This document shows positions 53,861 to 64,000 of a stretch of 64,000 nt of DNA, piece by piece. A program made the position numbers and the translations under genes. The notes under the pieces are model-generated. The model was not told the DNA's origin. It made no database searches and was given only the letters and a program-made list of their open reading frames with translations. Source of the stretch: Citrobacter werkmanii NBRC 105721 (GTDB taxonomy: Bacteria; Pseudomonadota; Gammaproteobacteria; Enterobacterales; Enterobacteriaceae); contig BBMW01000010.1 of assembly GCA_000759755.1 (NCBI GenBank), positions 1 through 64,000 of the forward strand, given 5' to 3'. The first letter of the stretch is position 1; the number at the start of each line of letters is the position of its first letter.

Positions 53861-54718
53861 ATGAATTCAATATTAATACCCGTCAATGAAGGCGGATTTC
53901 TGTCTGCCACGATCTGGGAAAGAAGCGATGCCAAAGCGATCGTTATTCTCCACCCAGCCACGGCGGTGGTACAGGCGTTTTATAAGGGATTCGCAGAGTA
54001 CCTTTTTAATCAGGGATTCAGTGTCATCACTTACGACTACCGTGGAACGGGCCGCTCAAAATCCGGGAAGCTCCGTAGCTACAGCATCTCAATGTCAGAC
54101 TGGATCGAGCAGGACGTGGGCTGCATTACTGCCTGGGCTAAAACGCGTTTCCCCGGACTTAACCTGCTGGCGGTAGGACACAGTGTCGGCGGACATGCTG
54201 TTCTGCTTTCCACGGCCACCTCCGCCCTGCACGCGGCCGTCATTGTGGCCTCCCATGCCGGGGTGACGAGCACAATAAAACAGACGGCAGAGAAGGTGCG
54301 GGTCTGGTGCTTGCTGCGTGTTCTGGCCCCGGTTCTTTGCCGTATCTTCGGGTATATGCCTGCCAGGCACCTTGGACTGGGCGAAGATTTGCCTGCTCCC
54401 GTGATGCTTCAGTGGGGACGCTGGAGCGCAATGCCGGGTTATTTCTACGACGATCCAGACTGGGATGCACGCCAACGGGCAAGTAAGATAACCTTACCTT
54501 TACTGGTGATGGGTTTTGATGACGATCCGTGGGCTAACCCTGAAGCCATTGCATCCCTGATGGAGCCAGTGCAAAACGCAAAAATCGAACATCGCGAAAT
54601 TCGGCACGCAGATTTTGGTCTTTCTTCCGTGGGACACATGGGCTTTTTTCGGACGCGAAGTGCGGAGAAATTATGGCCTATCGTCGGTCAGTGGCTGGCG
54701 AGACAGAGCCAAAATTGA
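53861..54718 (+). CDS. Alpha/beta-fold hydrolase
   Basis: Soluble serine hydrolase of unknown substrate, 285 residues. The oxyanion region is ILHPATAVVQAFY; YDYRGTGRS is the usual strand-turn, and the nucleophile elbow is GHSVGGH (Ser at about residue 109). The acid is probably in LVMGFDDDPW and the catalytic His in SSVGHMGFF near residue 264. Substrate class could be acyl ester, lipid or peptide; nothing in the context fixes it. GC content rises sharply relative to the two orphans before it. A hairpin with a T-rich tail follows the stop. Confidence 0.85.
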   Translation: MNSILIPVNEGGFLSATIWERSDAKAIVILHPATAVVQAFYKGFAEYLFNQGFSVITYDYRGTGRSKSGKLRSYSISMSDWIEQDVGCITAWAKTRFPGLNLLAVGHSVGGHAVLLSTATSALHAAVIVASHAGVTSTIKQTAEKVRVWCLLRVLAPVLCRIFGYMPARHLGLGEDLPAPVMLQWGRWSAMPGYFYDDPDWDARQRASKITLPLLVMGFDDDPWANPEAIASLMEPVQNAKIEHREIRHADFGLSSVGHMGFFRTRSAEKLWPIVGQWLARQSQN

Positions 54719-54793
54719 GCCAGCAGATATTTACTTTTTTCTGCCGTACTGTCTGGCCAGATATACTTTTTATAACAAATCTATTCGTTAAAA

Positions 54794-54824
54794 AAATCTG
54801 CCACAATGACAGATTTCTTTAATT
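54794..54824 (+). terminator. Terminator after the alpha/beta hydrolase
   Basis: AAATCTG (54794-54800) pairs with CAGATTT (54810-54816), followed by CTTTAATTT. It lies 76 nt after the hydrolase stop and just before the 3' end of the convergent yeeN-like gene. Confidence 0.6.
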
Positions 54825-54829
54825 TAGAA

Positions 54830-55546
54830 TTAGAGATTTGCAACGTTATGATATACTTTTTGAACATCATCGTCATCTTCAAGGGCATCAACAAGCCCTG
54901 CAAAGATTTCTAAATCTTCTGCCGACAGTTCAATTTCTGATTGAGCAATCATTTCTAATTCTGTTGTTGAGAACTCTGTAATTCCCGCTGCTTTTAACGC
55001 TGCAATGCCTTTATGAAGGTCGGTAGACTCAGTATAAATAATGATATTGCCTTCATCTTCGGTGACATCACGAACATCGACTTCAGCTTCAAGCAAAGTT
55101 TCAAAAATGTGGTCAGGATCAGTGCCTTTAAATACGATCACACCAGTATTGTCAAACATGTAGCTGACAGAACCTGCCGCCCCGATATTCCCGCCTTTTT
55201 TATTGAAGATTGAACGAATATTAGCAATTGTGCGGTTAACGTTTGAAGTCAGGGTTTCAGCGATAATCATGGAACCACTTGGACCAAAGCCTTCATAACG
55301 CCCTTGCATGAACGTTTCGTCGCTGCCACCTTTGGCTTTATCAATCGCTTTATCAATAACGTGCTTGGGAACCTGGGCTTGTTTCGCACGTTCAATAACG
55401 AATTTTAAAGCAGTGTTTAATTCTGGGTCTGGATCACCTTGTTTAGCAGCAGCATAGATTTCCACACCGAATTTTGAATATACTTTAGACGTTGCACCGT
55501 CTTTAGCCGTTTTTTTACCAACAATATTGGCCCATTTACGTCCCAC
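54830..55546 (-). CDS. yeeN: YeeN, YebC/TACO1-family protein
   Basis: Member of the YebC family. Its better-studied members act in translation of proline-rich sequences or as transcription factors; YeeN itself is uncharacterised. The 238 residues equal E. coli YeeN and are very similar throughout ([54 protein letters not shown]). In E. coli yeeN lies near the asparagine tRNA cluster, far from lac, so its position here is unusual. No tRNA gene is next to it. Confidence 0.93.
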   Translation of the reverse strand: MGRKWANIVGKKTAKDGATSKVYSKFGVEIYAAAKQGDPDPELNTALKFVIERAKQAQVPKHVIDKAIDKAKGGSDETFMQGRYEGFGPSGSMIIAETLTSNVNRTIANIRSIFNKKGGNIGAAGSVSYMFDNTGVIVFKGTDPDHIFETLLEAEVDVRDVTEDEGNIIIYTESTDLHKGIAALKAAGITEFSTTELEMIAQSEIELSAEDLEIFAGLVDALEDDDDVQKVYHNVANL

Positions 55547-55928
55547 TGGAATGCACTCCCCGAAAATTTATTTACATTACGCGCAGATTAATAAACCGCG
55601 AGTTTTCTCCACCATATTATATCATGATGTGTAAATTCTCGTCTATGAGAAATAAAAATACCCCAACTTCATGAGATGCTACTTTTATTTAATCAATAAT
55701 TAACATTATGAATAGATTATTACCAGACTCCGTCATGCTTCTTTTGTTTTTATCCTAACTAATTGGACCTCAACAATAATAAGGACGCGGAGCCAGCAAC
55801 GGCTTCAGCAATTGAATAACGTTTTCTGCTCTGAGCGAGCGGTTTCTAACATCCTCAGCGCTCAGAGCAACAACATCCGCATGGGGCAATGGATAGCAGA
55901 GTTGCGGCACTTATCAGTCTGAAGAGCT
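55547..55928. other. Spacer between yeeN and the cold-shock-domain gene
   Basis: A 382-bp region. The yeeN-proximal half is AT-rich and presumably holds its promoter. In 55770-55910 (minus strand) there is a GTG-initiated frame of 46 codons whose product contains SLRAENVIQLLKPLLAPRP. GCTCTGAGCG (near 55828) and CGCTCAGAGC (near 55859) form a 10-bp inverted repeat inside it. I cannot decide between a small gene, a remnant and chance. Confidence 0.35.
55770..55910 (-). CDS. Possible small ORF, 46 residues
   Basis: A GTG-started frame 18 nt downstream of the cold-shock-domain gene, same strand. It ends PLLAPRPYYC. The amphipathic segment AENVIQLLKPLL looks protein-like, but there is no ribosome site, and the stretch contains a 10-bp inverted repeat that could explain the open frame. 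Reported only as a candidate or gene remnant. Confidence 0.22.
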   Translation of the reverse strand: MPQLCYPLPHADVVALSAEDVRNRSLRAENVIQLLKPLLAPRPYYC

Positions 55929-56405
55929 TCAGACCTTAAGCAGTTTCACTGTCGCCTCGATGTCGATTTCATCTTCGGAGAAAATCAGCGTCGTGCCCTG
56001 GAAAGTGGTGATAGCCAGTTTTTTCAGCTTACGCATTTCACCTGGCTTCACCTCTGATTTCGGCCGGATACTGTTCATCAGCACGCCGACAGACAGCACC
56101 GCATTTTCTTTATCAATACGGGTCTCGACAGGGACTTCTTCGCTGTATACCAGGTACGACTTGATCGCCGTGAGCTTCAGACGTTCGCCAGCGATATAGA
56201 TGTATTTACTGTCTGGTATGACCTTCACCGCATAGGCAGACAGACCTTTGTTGTTGGTGGTCGGTTCAAAGGTTACCGCCGCGTCTTTCTTGATCAGCTC
56301 AGGATTAGCAACCTTAATCACATGAAAATAGCGGTTTTCGCCATTTTCATCTTTGATAAATCCAAAGCCTTTATCTTTAAACCACGTTGTGATTGTTCCG
56401 TTCAT
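55929..56405 (-). CDS. Cold-shock-domain protein with C-terminal extension
   Basis: A 158-residue protein. Residues 1-65 form a CSD: GTITTWFKDKGFGFIKDE holds the RNP-1-like motif KGFGFI. The second motif is degenerate (RYFHVIKV in place of the usual VFVHFS). About 90 further residues follow without a family I recognise, ending EIDIEATVKLLKV. It therefore probably binds single-stranded nucleic acid, but it is not a canonical 70-residue CspA paralogue. I prefer the ATG at 56403-56405 to the one four codons earlier because the CSD begins MNGTI. It lies upstream of the YmjA-like gene's end on the same strand. Confidence 0.8.
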   Translation of the reverse strand: MNGTITTWFKDKGFGFIKDENGENRYFHVIKVANPELIKKDAAVTFEPTTNNKGLSAYAVKVIPDSKYIYIAGERLKLTAIKSYLVYSEEVPVETRIDKENAVLSVGVLMNSIRPKSEVKPGEMRKLKKLAITTFQGTTLIFSEDEIDIEATVKLLKV

Positions 56406-56491
56406 TGCTGTTTCCACCTGATTAAATCTAATACTCGCAGAGTATATCTACTGAATTTGCGCGCAGTGTAAAACACAGACCACGTCTTTGG

Positions 56492-56737
56492 CTACTCGTT
56501 ACCCCAGCGATTGAGGAACTCTGCGATATCGTCGATACGCTGCGCGTCGACACCGGCCACGGTTGCCATCTCCTGCTGCGCTTCTTCGCTAATTTCTTCA
56601 TTGTTCATTAAACGGGTGATCAGTTGCTGAAAGTAGTGCGCCAGCGCGTCGCGTTCGGCATCGCTTACCGGCTTTGCGGCTTCGGTCGCGTACTCGTCGG
56701 CGATATCATAATATTTTAGCGGAATGTCGTTGTTCAT
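56492..56737 (-). CDS. ymjA: YmjA-like DUF2543 protein
   Basis: An 81-residue acidic helical protein starting [20 protein letters not shown] and ending [10 protein letters not shown], clearly homologous to E. coli YmjA (DUF2543), whose function is unknown. The E. coli gene lies elsewhere on the chromosome. It is followed by the cold-shock-domain gene after 86 nt. The ribosome site CCGGAG precedes the start. Confidence 0.88.
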   Translation of the reverse strand: MNNDIPLKYYDIADEYATEAAKPVSDAERDALAHYFQQLITRLMNNEEISEEAQQEMATVAGVDAQRIDDIAEFLNRWGNE

Positions 56738-57232
56738 GATGTGCTCCGGGGTGAATGCCTGTGCCAGCAGTTGTCTGCCGCGTCTGATGTGAATGATAGC
56801 ATTCTTATTTCATAGTTCGCGATCTGTTTTATTGGCTGCAATATATTGCATTTAACCAATATACTTTTTGAAGCCGCTTCGCATTTAATTAATCTTTATT
56901 TATATACCCTAAATAATTCGAGTTGCAGGAAGGCGGCGACGCAGAGAATCCCCAGGAGCTTACTCAAGTAAGTGACTGGGGTGAGCGAGGAAAGCCAACG
57001 AGCATGCAACTTGAAGTATGACGGGTATATATTTGTATTTTATTCAGGTCGGTACAATAGCAACGAATTAACCCGAGAGCTATAAAGTAAATATTCAATT
57101 ACGTTAAATCTAATTACATTATCGGCCTCTGTAATTGGCCCGATCCCATCGCTACTCGCCCATTTGCCCACATTCAACTTATGCACAACACTCTACGATG
57201 ACACCACTGACCCAACACGTGGAGCAATCACC
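56738..57232. other. Spacer with ERIC element before the MBL gene
   Basis: A 495-bp region. 56738-56902 is an AT-rich leader of ymjA, 56903-57029 is an ERIC element, and 57030-57232 is the presumed promoter region of the MBL-fold gene. No gene was recognised. Confidence 0.5.
56903..57029. repeat. ERIC/IRU element, canonical core
   Basis: 127 bp with the textbook ERIC centre: AATCCCCAGGAGCTTACTCA and AAGTAAGTGACTGGGGTGAG in a long inverted repeat, ends TATACCCTAAATAATTCG and GAAGTATGACGGGTATA. It matches the copy before proC. This is the best-preserved of the three in the window. Confidence 0.95.
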
Positions 57233-58009
57233 ATGAACATCACGCAAATCCGCAACGCCACGCAGTGCATCACCTTTGGTGGCAAAACCTTTCTAATCGA
57301 TCCAATGCTGGCGGCAAAAGGTGCTTATCCGGGCTTTGCCGGAACGGCACGTGCGGAGATCCGCAATCCGACCGTCGATCTGCCTGTTAATATTGATAAT
57401 CTGCTTAACGTCGATGCGCTGATCGTGACGCATCTGCATGAAGATCACTGGGATGAGGTTGCAGCACGGGTCGTGCCGAAAGACAAACCGATTTACGTGC
57501 AAAATGAGCAGGATGCGCAGGTGCTGCGAGATCAGGGTTTCACCCAACTTAATGTACTGACACACAATACCACGCTGGGCGACATCACCCTGCGTAAAAC
57601 CGGCGGCCAGCATGGCTCAGATCGCGCTTACGCCATCCCGCAAATGGCGGAACGTTTAGGCGATGCCTGCGGGGTTATCTTTCAGCATCCGGCGGAAAAA
57701 ACGCTGTATCTGGTTGGGGACACTATCTGGCGTGACGAAGTGGAAGCCAACATGCTGACTTTCCAGCCGGATGTGGTGATTTTGAACGCAGGTTTTGCCC
57801 ACGTCATCGGTTTTGGCCCAATTATTATGGGCGCAGAAGATGTACTAAAAACCCACTTCACGCTTCCCAATGCACAAATTGTGGCCACGCATATGGAGGC
57901 GATAAACCACTGTTTGTTGACCCGCGCCGCGCTGAAAGCATACGCCAGCGACAACCAGATTGCGCAATGCGTCAACGTGCCGGAAGATGGTGAAACCCTG
58001 ACGTTTTAA
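57233..58009 (+). CDS. Metallo-beta-lactamase-fold hydrolase
   Basis: A 258-residue soluble MBL-fold protein of the UlaG/YtnP-like type, substrate unknown. The metal motif HLHEDHWDE is at about 72-80 (HxHxDH). Further ligands are likely His126 in GGQHGSD, Asp in YLVGDTIW, and His in VATHMEAINH. I start it at the ATG at 57233 (MNITQIRNATQCITFGGKTF) with GGAG 8 nt upstream. The longer frame from 57164 has no ribosome site. The AraC-type regulator gene follows after 18 nt, so the two probably form an operon. Confidence 0.87.
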   Translation: MNITQIRNATQCITFGGKTFLIDPMLAAKGAYPGFAGTARAEIRNPTVDLPVNIDNLLNVDALIVTHLHEDHWDEVAARVVPKDKPIYVQNEQDAQVLRDQGFTQLNVLTHNTTLGDITLRKTGGQHGSDRAYAIPQMAERLGDACGVIFQHPAEKTLYLVGDTIWRDEVEANMLTFQPDVVILNAGFAHVIGFGPIIMGAEDVLKTHFTLPNAQIVATHMEAINHCLLTRAALKAYASDNQIAQCVNVPEDGETLTF

Positions 58010-58027
58010 TATCCGCAGAGGAATCGT

Positions 58028-58978
58028 ATGCAGCCACTTACCGTCGCTATTGTCGCCGTGGAAGATTTCAGCCCGTTTCACTTCTCGGTGCCGTGCATCA
58101 TTTTCAGTGACAAAGTGGCGGCGAAAAAGCGCTTCGACGTGCAATTGTGCGCCGAACAGCCCGGTATCGTTTCCTCGCAGGACGGTTTCTCGATTAACGC
58201 AGCTTATGGCTATGAAGCGGTGGAGGCAGCCGACATCGTGGTGATCCCATACTGGGGCACGACCGCACATCGCCCGCCGCAGGGGTTGCTTGATACGCTC
58301 AACCGTGCGCGGCAAAACGGCGCGCAAATGGTCGGGCTGTGTCTGGGCGCATTTGTCCTCGGCTATGCCGGTCTGCTGGATGGCAAACGGGCGGCCACGC
58401 ACTGGGAGTTCGAGCAGGATTTCCAGGCCCGCTTCCCGGCGGCGCGTCTGGATATCAACGCTCTGTATGTGGATGACGACGGTATTATTACCTCCGCAGG
58501 CACTGCCGCCGCGCTGGATTGCTGTTTGTACGTGATCCGCCAACGTTTTGGCAGCACGGTAGCGAATCAGATTGCGCGGCGGATGATTGTGCCGCCGCAT
58601 CGCGAAGGTGGTCAGGCCCAATTTATCGAACAGCCGGTGGCGAAAAACACCCAGGATCAGCGTATTAATGCGCTGCTTGATTATTTACGCCTGCATATCC
58701 ACGAGCAGCATAGTCTCGATGCGCTGGCGCAGCGGGTGATGATGAGCCGTCGCACGTTAACCCGTCACTTTATGAAAGCCACCGGGTCGAGCGTGGCAGA
58801 GTGGTTGATTGTCGAGCGTCTTCGCCGCAGCCAGGCGCTACTGGAGTCCAGTCAGTTGCCTGTTGAACGCATCGCCGAACAGGTCGGTTTTCAGTCGCCT
58901 GTAACCTGGCGTCAGCATTTTAAATCTCATTTCGGCGTCAGCCCCGCCGAATGGCGCAAAACCTTTCGCGGCGTTTAG
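58028..58978 (+). CDS. GlxA-family AraC-type regulator with DJ-1/PfpI domain
   Basis: A 316-residue transcription factor. The N-terminal DJ-1/PfpI-like domain (about 5-185) carries the nucleophile-elbow-like Cys in MVGLCLGAFVLGY. The C-terminal AraC HTH pair (about 215-312) includes LAQRVMMSRRTLTRHF and QVGFQSPVTWRQHFKSHFG. Such proteins often regulate a neighbouring catabolic gene in response to a small metabolite, so the MBL-fold gene 18 nt upstream is a candidate partner. It ends with a 4-nt overlap with the convergent methyltransferase gene. Confidence 0.9.
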   Translation: MQPLTVAIVAVEDFSPFHFSVPCIIFSDKVAAKKRFDVQLCAEQPGIVSSQDGFSINAAYGYEAVEAADIVVIPYWGTTAHRPPQGLLDTLNRARQNGAQMVGLCLGAFVLGYAGLLDGKRAATHWEFEQDFQARFPAARLDINALYVDDDGIITSAGTAAALDCCLYVIRQRFGSTVANQIARRMIVPPHREGGQAQFIEQPVAKNTQDQRINALLDYLRLHIHEQHSLDALAQRVMMSRRTLTRHFMKATGSSVAEWLIVERLRRSQALLESSQLPVERIAEQVGFQSPVTWRQHFKSHFGVSPAEWRKTFRGV

Positions 58979-59583
58979 CTTTTTTTCGCCAGCCACACCG
59001 TGTGCCCTGCGCATTCCGGATCTTCCATCACCATTTCAATCACCGTAAAGCCGTGCGCTGAGAGCAATGCGCGATACTCATCAGGTGCAAGGCTGGCGTG
59101 AAATAGCGGCTCGCCTTCAAATTGCCCCATAGCAATGCCATTCCCGGTACCGCTGGTAAACATCAGCGCGCTGCCGGGATGGCTAAGCCGGTCAAAAATC
59201 GGGAACATCTTTCGTTGGTCTTGCTGGGTTAAATGGAAAAAACTGTCCCACGCAATCAGGCCGGCAAAGGTTTCGTCGAGTGCCAGTTCACGCATATCCT
59301 GCTCCAGCCAGCGCTGCGCGGGAAAGGATTGCCGGGCCCGCGCCAGCATCGCTGCGGAACCATCAATCCCTGTGAGCTGAAAACCTTGCTGGATAAAATA
59401 CCCGGCAATCGGCTGACCATTCCCGCAGCCAATATCCACAATGCTGCCCTGCCCGCCCATAACTGAGATGAACTTGTCCAGCCAGCTTTTTTCAAACAGT
59501 GCACGAGAGCGCTGGCTGGCAAAGGCATCCGCATGACGCCTGTAGATGGACAGAATGTTATTTGCCGCAACGTCGCTCACCAT
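58975..59583 (-). CDS. Class I SAM-dependent methyltransferase
   Basis: A 202-residue methyltransferase, substrate unknown. SAM motif I is VDIGCGNGQPIAGYF near 46-60, the acidic end of motif II is in LTGIDGSAAML, and further motifs follow in WDSFFHL. The start ATG at 59581-59583 has GTGAGGA upstream. It is divergent from lacI (161 nt) and convergent with the GlxA-type regulator, whose stop it overlaps. Confidence 0.85.
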   Translation of the reverse strand: MVSDVAANNILSIYRRHADAFASQRSRALFEKSWLDKFISVMGGQGSIVDIGCGNGQPIAGYFIQQGFQLTGIDGSAAMLARARQSFPAQRWLEQDMRELALDETFAGLIAWDSFFHLTQQDQRKMFPIFDRLSHPGSALMFTSGTGNGIAMGQFEGEPLFHASLAPDEYRALLSAHGFTVIEMVMEDPECAGHTVWLAKKS

Positions 59584-59744
59584 GTCCTCACTTTTTTATT
59601 CTGTTAATAATCACGACGATAAATCCTCCGGCGCCAGAGACGCCCCCCTGGAATGTGCCTCGCAGAACCAATGCGCAAATCCCCCAAAACCGTCCCGCTG
59701 TGGCATCATAGCGCGTAGAAAACATCATGACAGGGGTGATAAAC

Positions 59745-60827
59745 GTGAAACCGGTAACGCTATACGATGTGGCAGACCATGCAGGAGTCTCTTACCAGAC
59801 CGTCTCGCGCGTCGTAAATCAGGCCAGCCACGTTTCTGCAAAAACCCGACAGAAAGTTGAGGCCGCGATGGCGGAACTCAACTACATCCCTAACCGCGTC
59901 GCACAGCAGCTGGCAGGTAAACAGACGTCGCTGATTGGCGTCGTGACGGCCAATCTTGCCCTGCACGCCCCTTCACAAATCGTTGCCGCCATAAAATCCC
60001 GCGCCGACCAGTCCGGTGCCAGCGTGGTGATCGCCATGGTCGAGCGCAGCGGCGTTGAAGCATGCAAAGCCGCGGTCCACAACCTGCTTTCCCAACGCGT
60101 TACCGGGCTGATCATTAACTATCCGCTGGATGAAGAAGACGCCATTGCCGTGGCTGCCGCCTGCGGTACGGTGCCGGTGCTGTTTCTCGATGTCTCTGAC
60201 CAGACGCCAATTAACAGCGTGATTTTCTCCCATGACGACGGCGCACGCCTCGGCGTTGAACATCTGGTACAGCACAGACATCAGCGTATCGCCCTGCTGA
60301 GCGGGCCGCGCACTTCGGTTTCGGCAAGGCTTCGCCATGCGGGGTGGCATAAATATCTGGCGCACTACCAGTTGCAACCCGTCGCGGAGCTGGAAGGCGA
60401 CTGGAGCGCCATGTCCGGTTTTCAACAAACACTGCATATGCTCAATAGCGGTAATCTCCCCACCGCTATGCTGGTTGCTAACGATCAAATGGCGCTGGGC
60501 GCGATGCGGGCAATCAGCGAGTTCGGCCTGCGGGTGGCGATTGATATCTCGGTGATCGGCTACGATGACACCGAAGACAGCGCCTGCTATATTCCACCGC
60601 TGACTACCATCAGGCAGGATTTTCCGTTATTAGGTGAAACCAGCGTCGACAGGCTGCTGCAACTTCCCCATGGCAAATCAACCGTAGGCAACCAACTGCT
60701 GCCCGTAACTCTAGTTAAGCGCAAAACGGTTCTGCCTCCCGATACGCAAACCACCTCTCCCCAGGCGCTGGCGGATTCACTCATCCAGCTGGCACGGCAA
60801 GTTTCTCAGCTCACACCAAAATTGTGA
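59745..60827 (+). CDS. lacI: LacI, lactose repressor
   Basis: Tetrameric repressor of lacZ. From the GTG at 59745 (MKPVTLYDVADHAGVSYQTV) it has 360 residues, as in E. coli, with the same GTG start. The GGTGA ribosome site is 5 nt upstream; an ATG 18 nt earlier is less likely. The recognition helix region YQTVSRVVNQASHV is intact, as is the hinge region (NRVAQQLAGKQ). Inducer-pocket residues and the C-terminal Leu heptad tetramerisation helix (ALADSLIQLARQVSQL) are present. The stop codon lies within an operator. Confidence 0.96.
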   Translation: MKPVTLYDVADHAGVSYQTVSRVVNQASHVSAKTRQKVEAAMAELNYIPNRVAQQLAGKQTSLIGVVTANLALHAPSQIVAAIKSRADQSGASVVIAMVERSGVEACKAAVHNLLSQRVTGLIINYPLDEEDAIAVAAACGTVPVLFLDVSDQTPINSVIFSHDDGARLGVEHLVQHRHQRIALLSGPRTSVSARLRHAGWHKYLAHYQLQPVAELEGDWSAMSGFQQTLHMLNSGNLPTAMLVANDQMALGAMRAISEFGLRVAIDISVIGYDDTEDSACYIPPLTTIRQDFPLLGETSVDRLLQLPHGKSTVGNQLLPVTLVKRKTVLPPDTQTTSPQALADSLIQLARQVSQLTPKL

Positions 60828-60840
60828 ACGCATAACAATT
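60820..60840. promoter_or_regulatory. Upstream lac operator (O3 position)
   Basis: A 21-bp operator overlapping the lacI stop. Left half AATTGTGAAC, central G, right half CATAACAATT. It differs from the E. coli O1 at two positions, whereas K-12 O3 differs at many. Its centre is 91 nt from that of the downstream operator, close to the K-12 O3-O1 distance of about 92. Confidence 0.88.
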
Positions 60841-60841
60841 G

Positions 60842-60857
60842 TGTGAGTCAGTTCACT
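60842..60857. promoter_or_regulatory. CRP site of the lac promoter
   Basis: TGTGAGTCAGTTCACT fits TGTGA-N6-TCACx and nearly equals the K-12 lac CRP site (TGTGAGTTAGCTCACT). It is immediately downstream of the O3-position operator and about 18 nt before the -35. Confidence 0.9.
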
Positions 60858-60874
60858 CATTGAACGCCCTATCC

Positions 60875-60904
60875 TTTACAGTTGGGAACGCTTATCCGTA
60901 TTTT
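60875..60904 (+). promoter_or_regulatory. lacZ promoter
   Basis: -35 TTTACA (60875-60880), 18-nt spacer, -10 TATTTT (60899-60904; K-12 has TATGTT). The spacing is the same as in K-12 lac P1. Confidence 0.85.
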
Positions 60905-60910
60905 GATTGA

Positions 60911-64000
<3,090 letters not shown>

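Overview
The window reads as chromosome of an enterobacterium very close to Escherichia/Salmonella, most likely a Citrobacter. Almost every gene from phoR to lacZ has a recognisable E. coli counterpart in the same relative order, read in the opposite direction to K-12 numbering. Differences from E. coli are a sugar-phosphate (afu) locus between tau and mhp, an MdtG-like pump next to ddlA, and an accessory block between mhpR and lacI. The genus is my inference from gene content and protein similarity; I could not run a search.

Layout. (1) 0.2-17.3 kb, conserved backbone: phoRB, sbcDC, araJ, mak, rdgC, ppnP, aroM-yaiA-aroL, yaiI, proC, dgcC, psiF-phoA, iraP. The Pho regulon is at both ends of this stretch (phoBR and phoA-psiF), with clear Pho boxes. 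(2) 17.5-30 kb: an MdtG-like efflux pump, ddlA, yaiZ, yaiY, yaiW-sbmA (antimicrobial peptide uptake), ampH, iprA, a large intact YaiT/EhaB/UpaC-type autotransporter, and hemB. (3) 30-33.4 kb: tauABCD, taurine uptake and desulfonation. (4) 33.7-42.6 kb: a UhpA/UhpB-like two-component pair, a UhpC-like sensor/transporter overlapping afuA, the AfuABC sugar-phosphate ABC transporter, and a convergent mmuM without mmuP. (5) 42.7-51.3 kb: complete mhp pathway (mhpABCDFE, mhpT, divergent mhpR) that takes 3-(3-hydroxyphenyl)propionate to central metabolites. (6) 51.4-59.6 kb: accessory block absent between mhpR and lacI in K-12. It holds two AT-rich orphan proteins with hydrophobic segments, an alpha/beta hydrolase, a relocated YeeN (YebC family), a cold-shock-domain protein, a YmjA homologue, a metallo-beta-lactamase-fold protein paired with a GlxA-type AraC regulator, and a methyltransferase. 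(7) 59.7 kb to the end: lacI and lacZ, the latter cut by the window edge about 10 codons before its expected stop. All three lac operators, a CRP site and the promoter are visible.

Repeats: three ERIC/IRU-type elements (12.9, 33.5 and 56.9 kb), the middle one degenerate, and REP/BIME-type palindromes after hemB, between afuA and afuB, and after afuC. No rRNA, tRNA, insertion sequence, prophage or CRISPR array was recognised.

Most informative for follow-up: the two orphan proteins at 51.5-53.3 kb; the UhpABC-like/AfuABC sensing-and-uptake module; the lac control region, whose upstream auxiliary operator is much closer to O1 than the K-12 O3 is, and where a 12-bp tandem duplication in lacZ lengthens the O1-O2 distance; and a perfect CRP core between ddlA and the MdtG-like gene. 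I did not find anything I can defend as a wholly new biological system.
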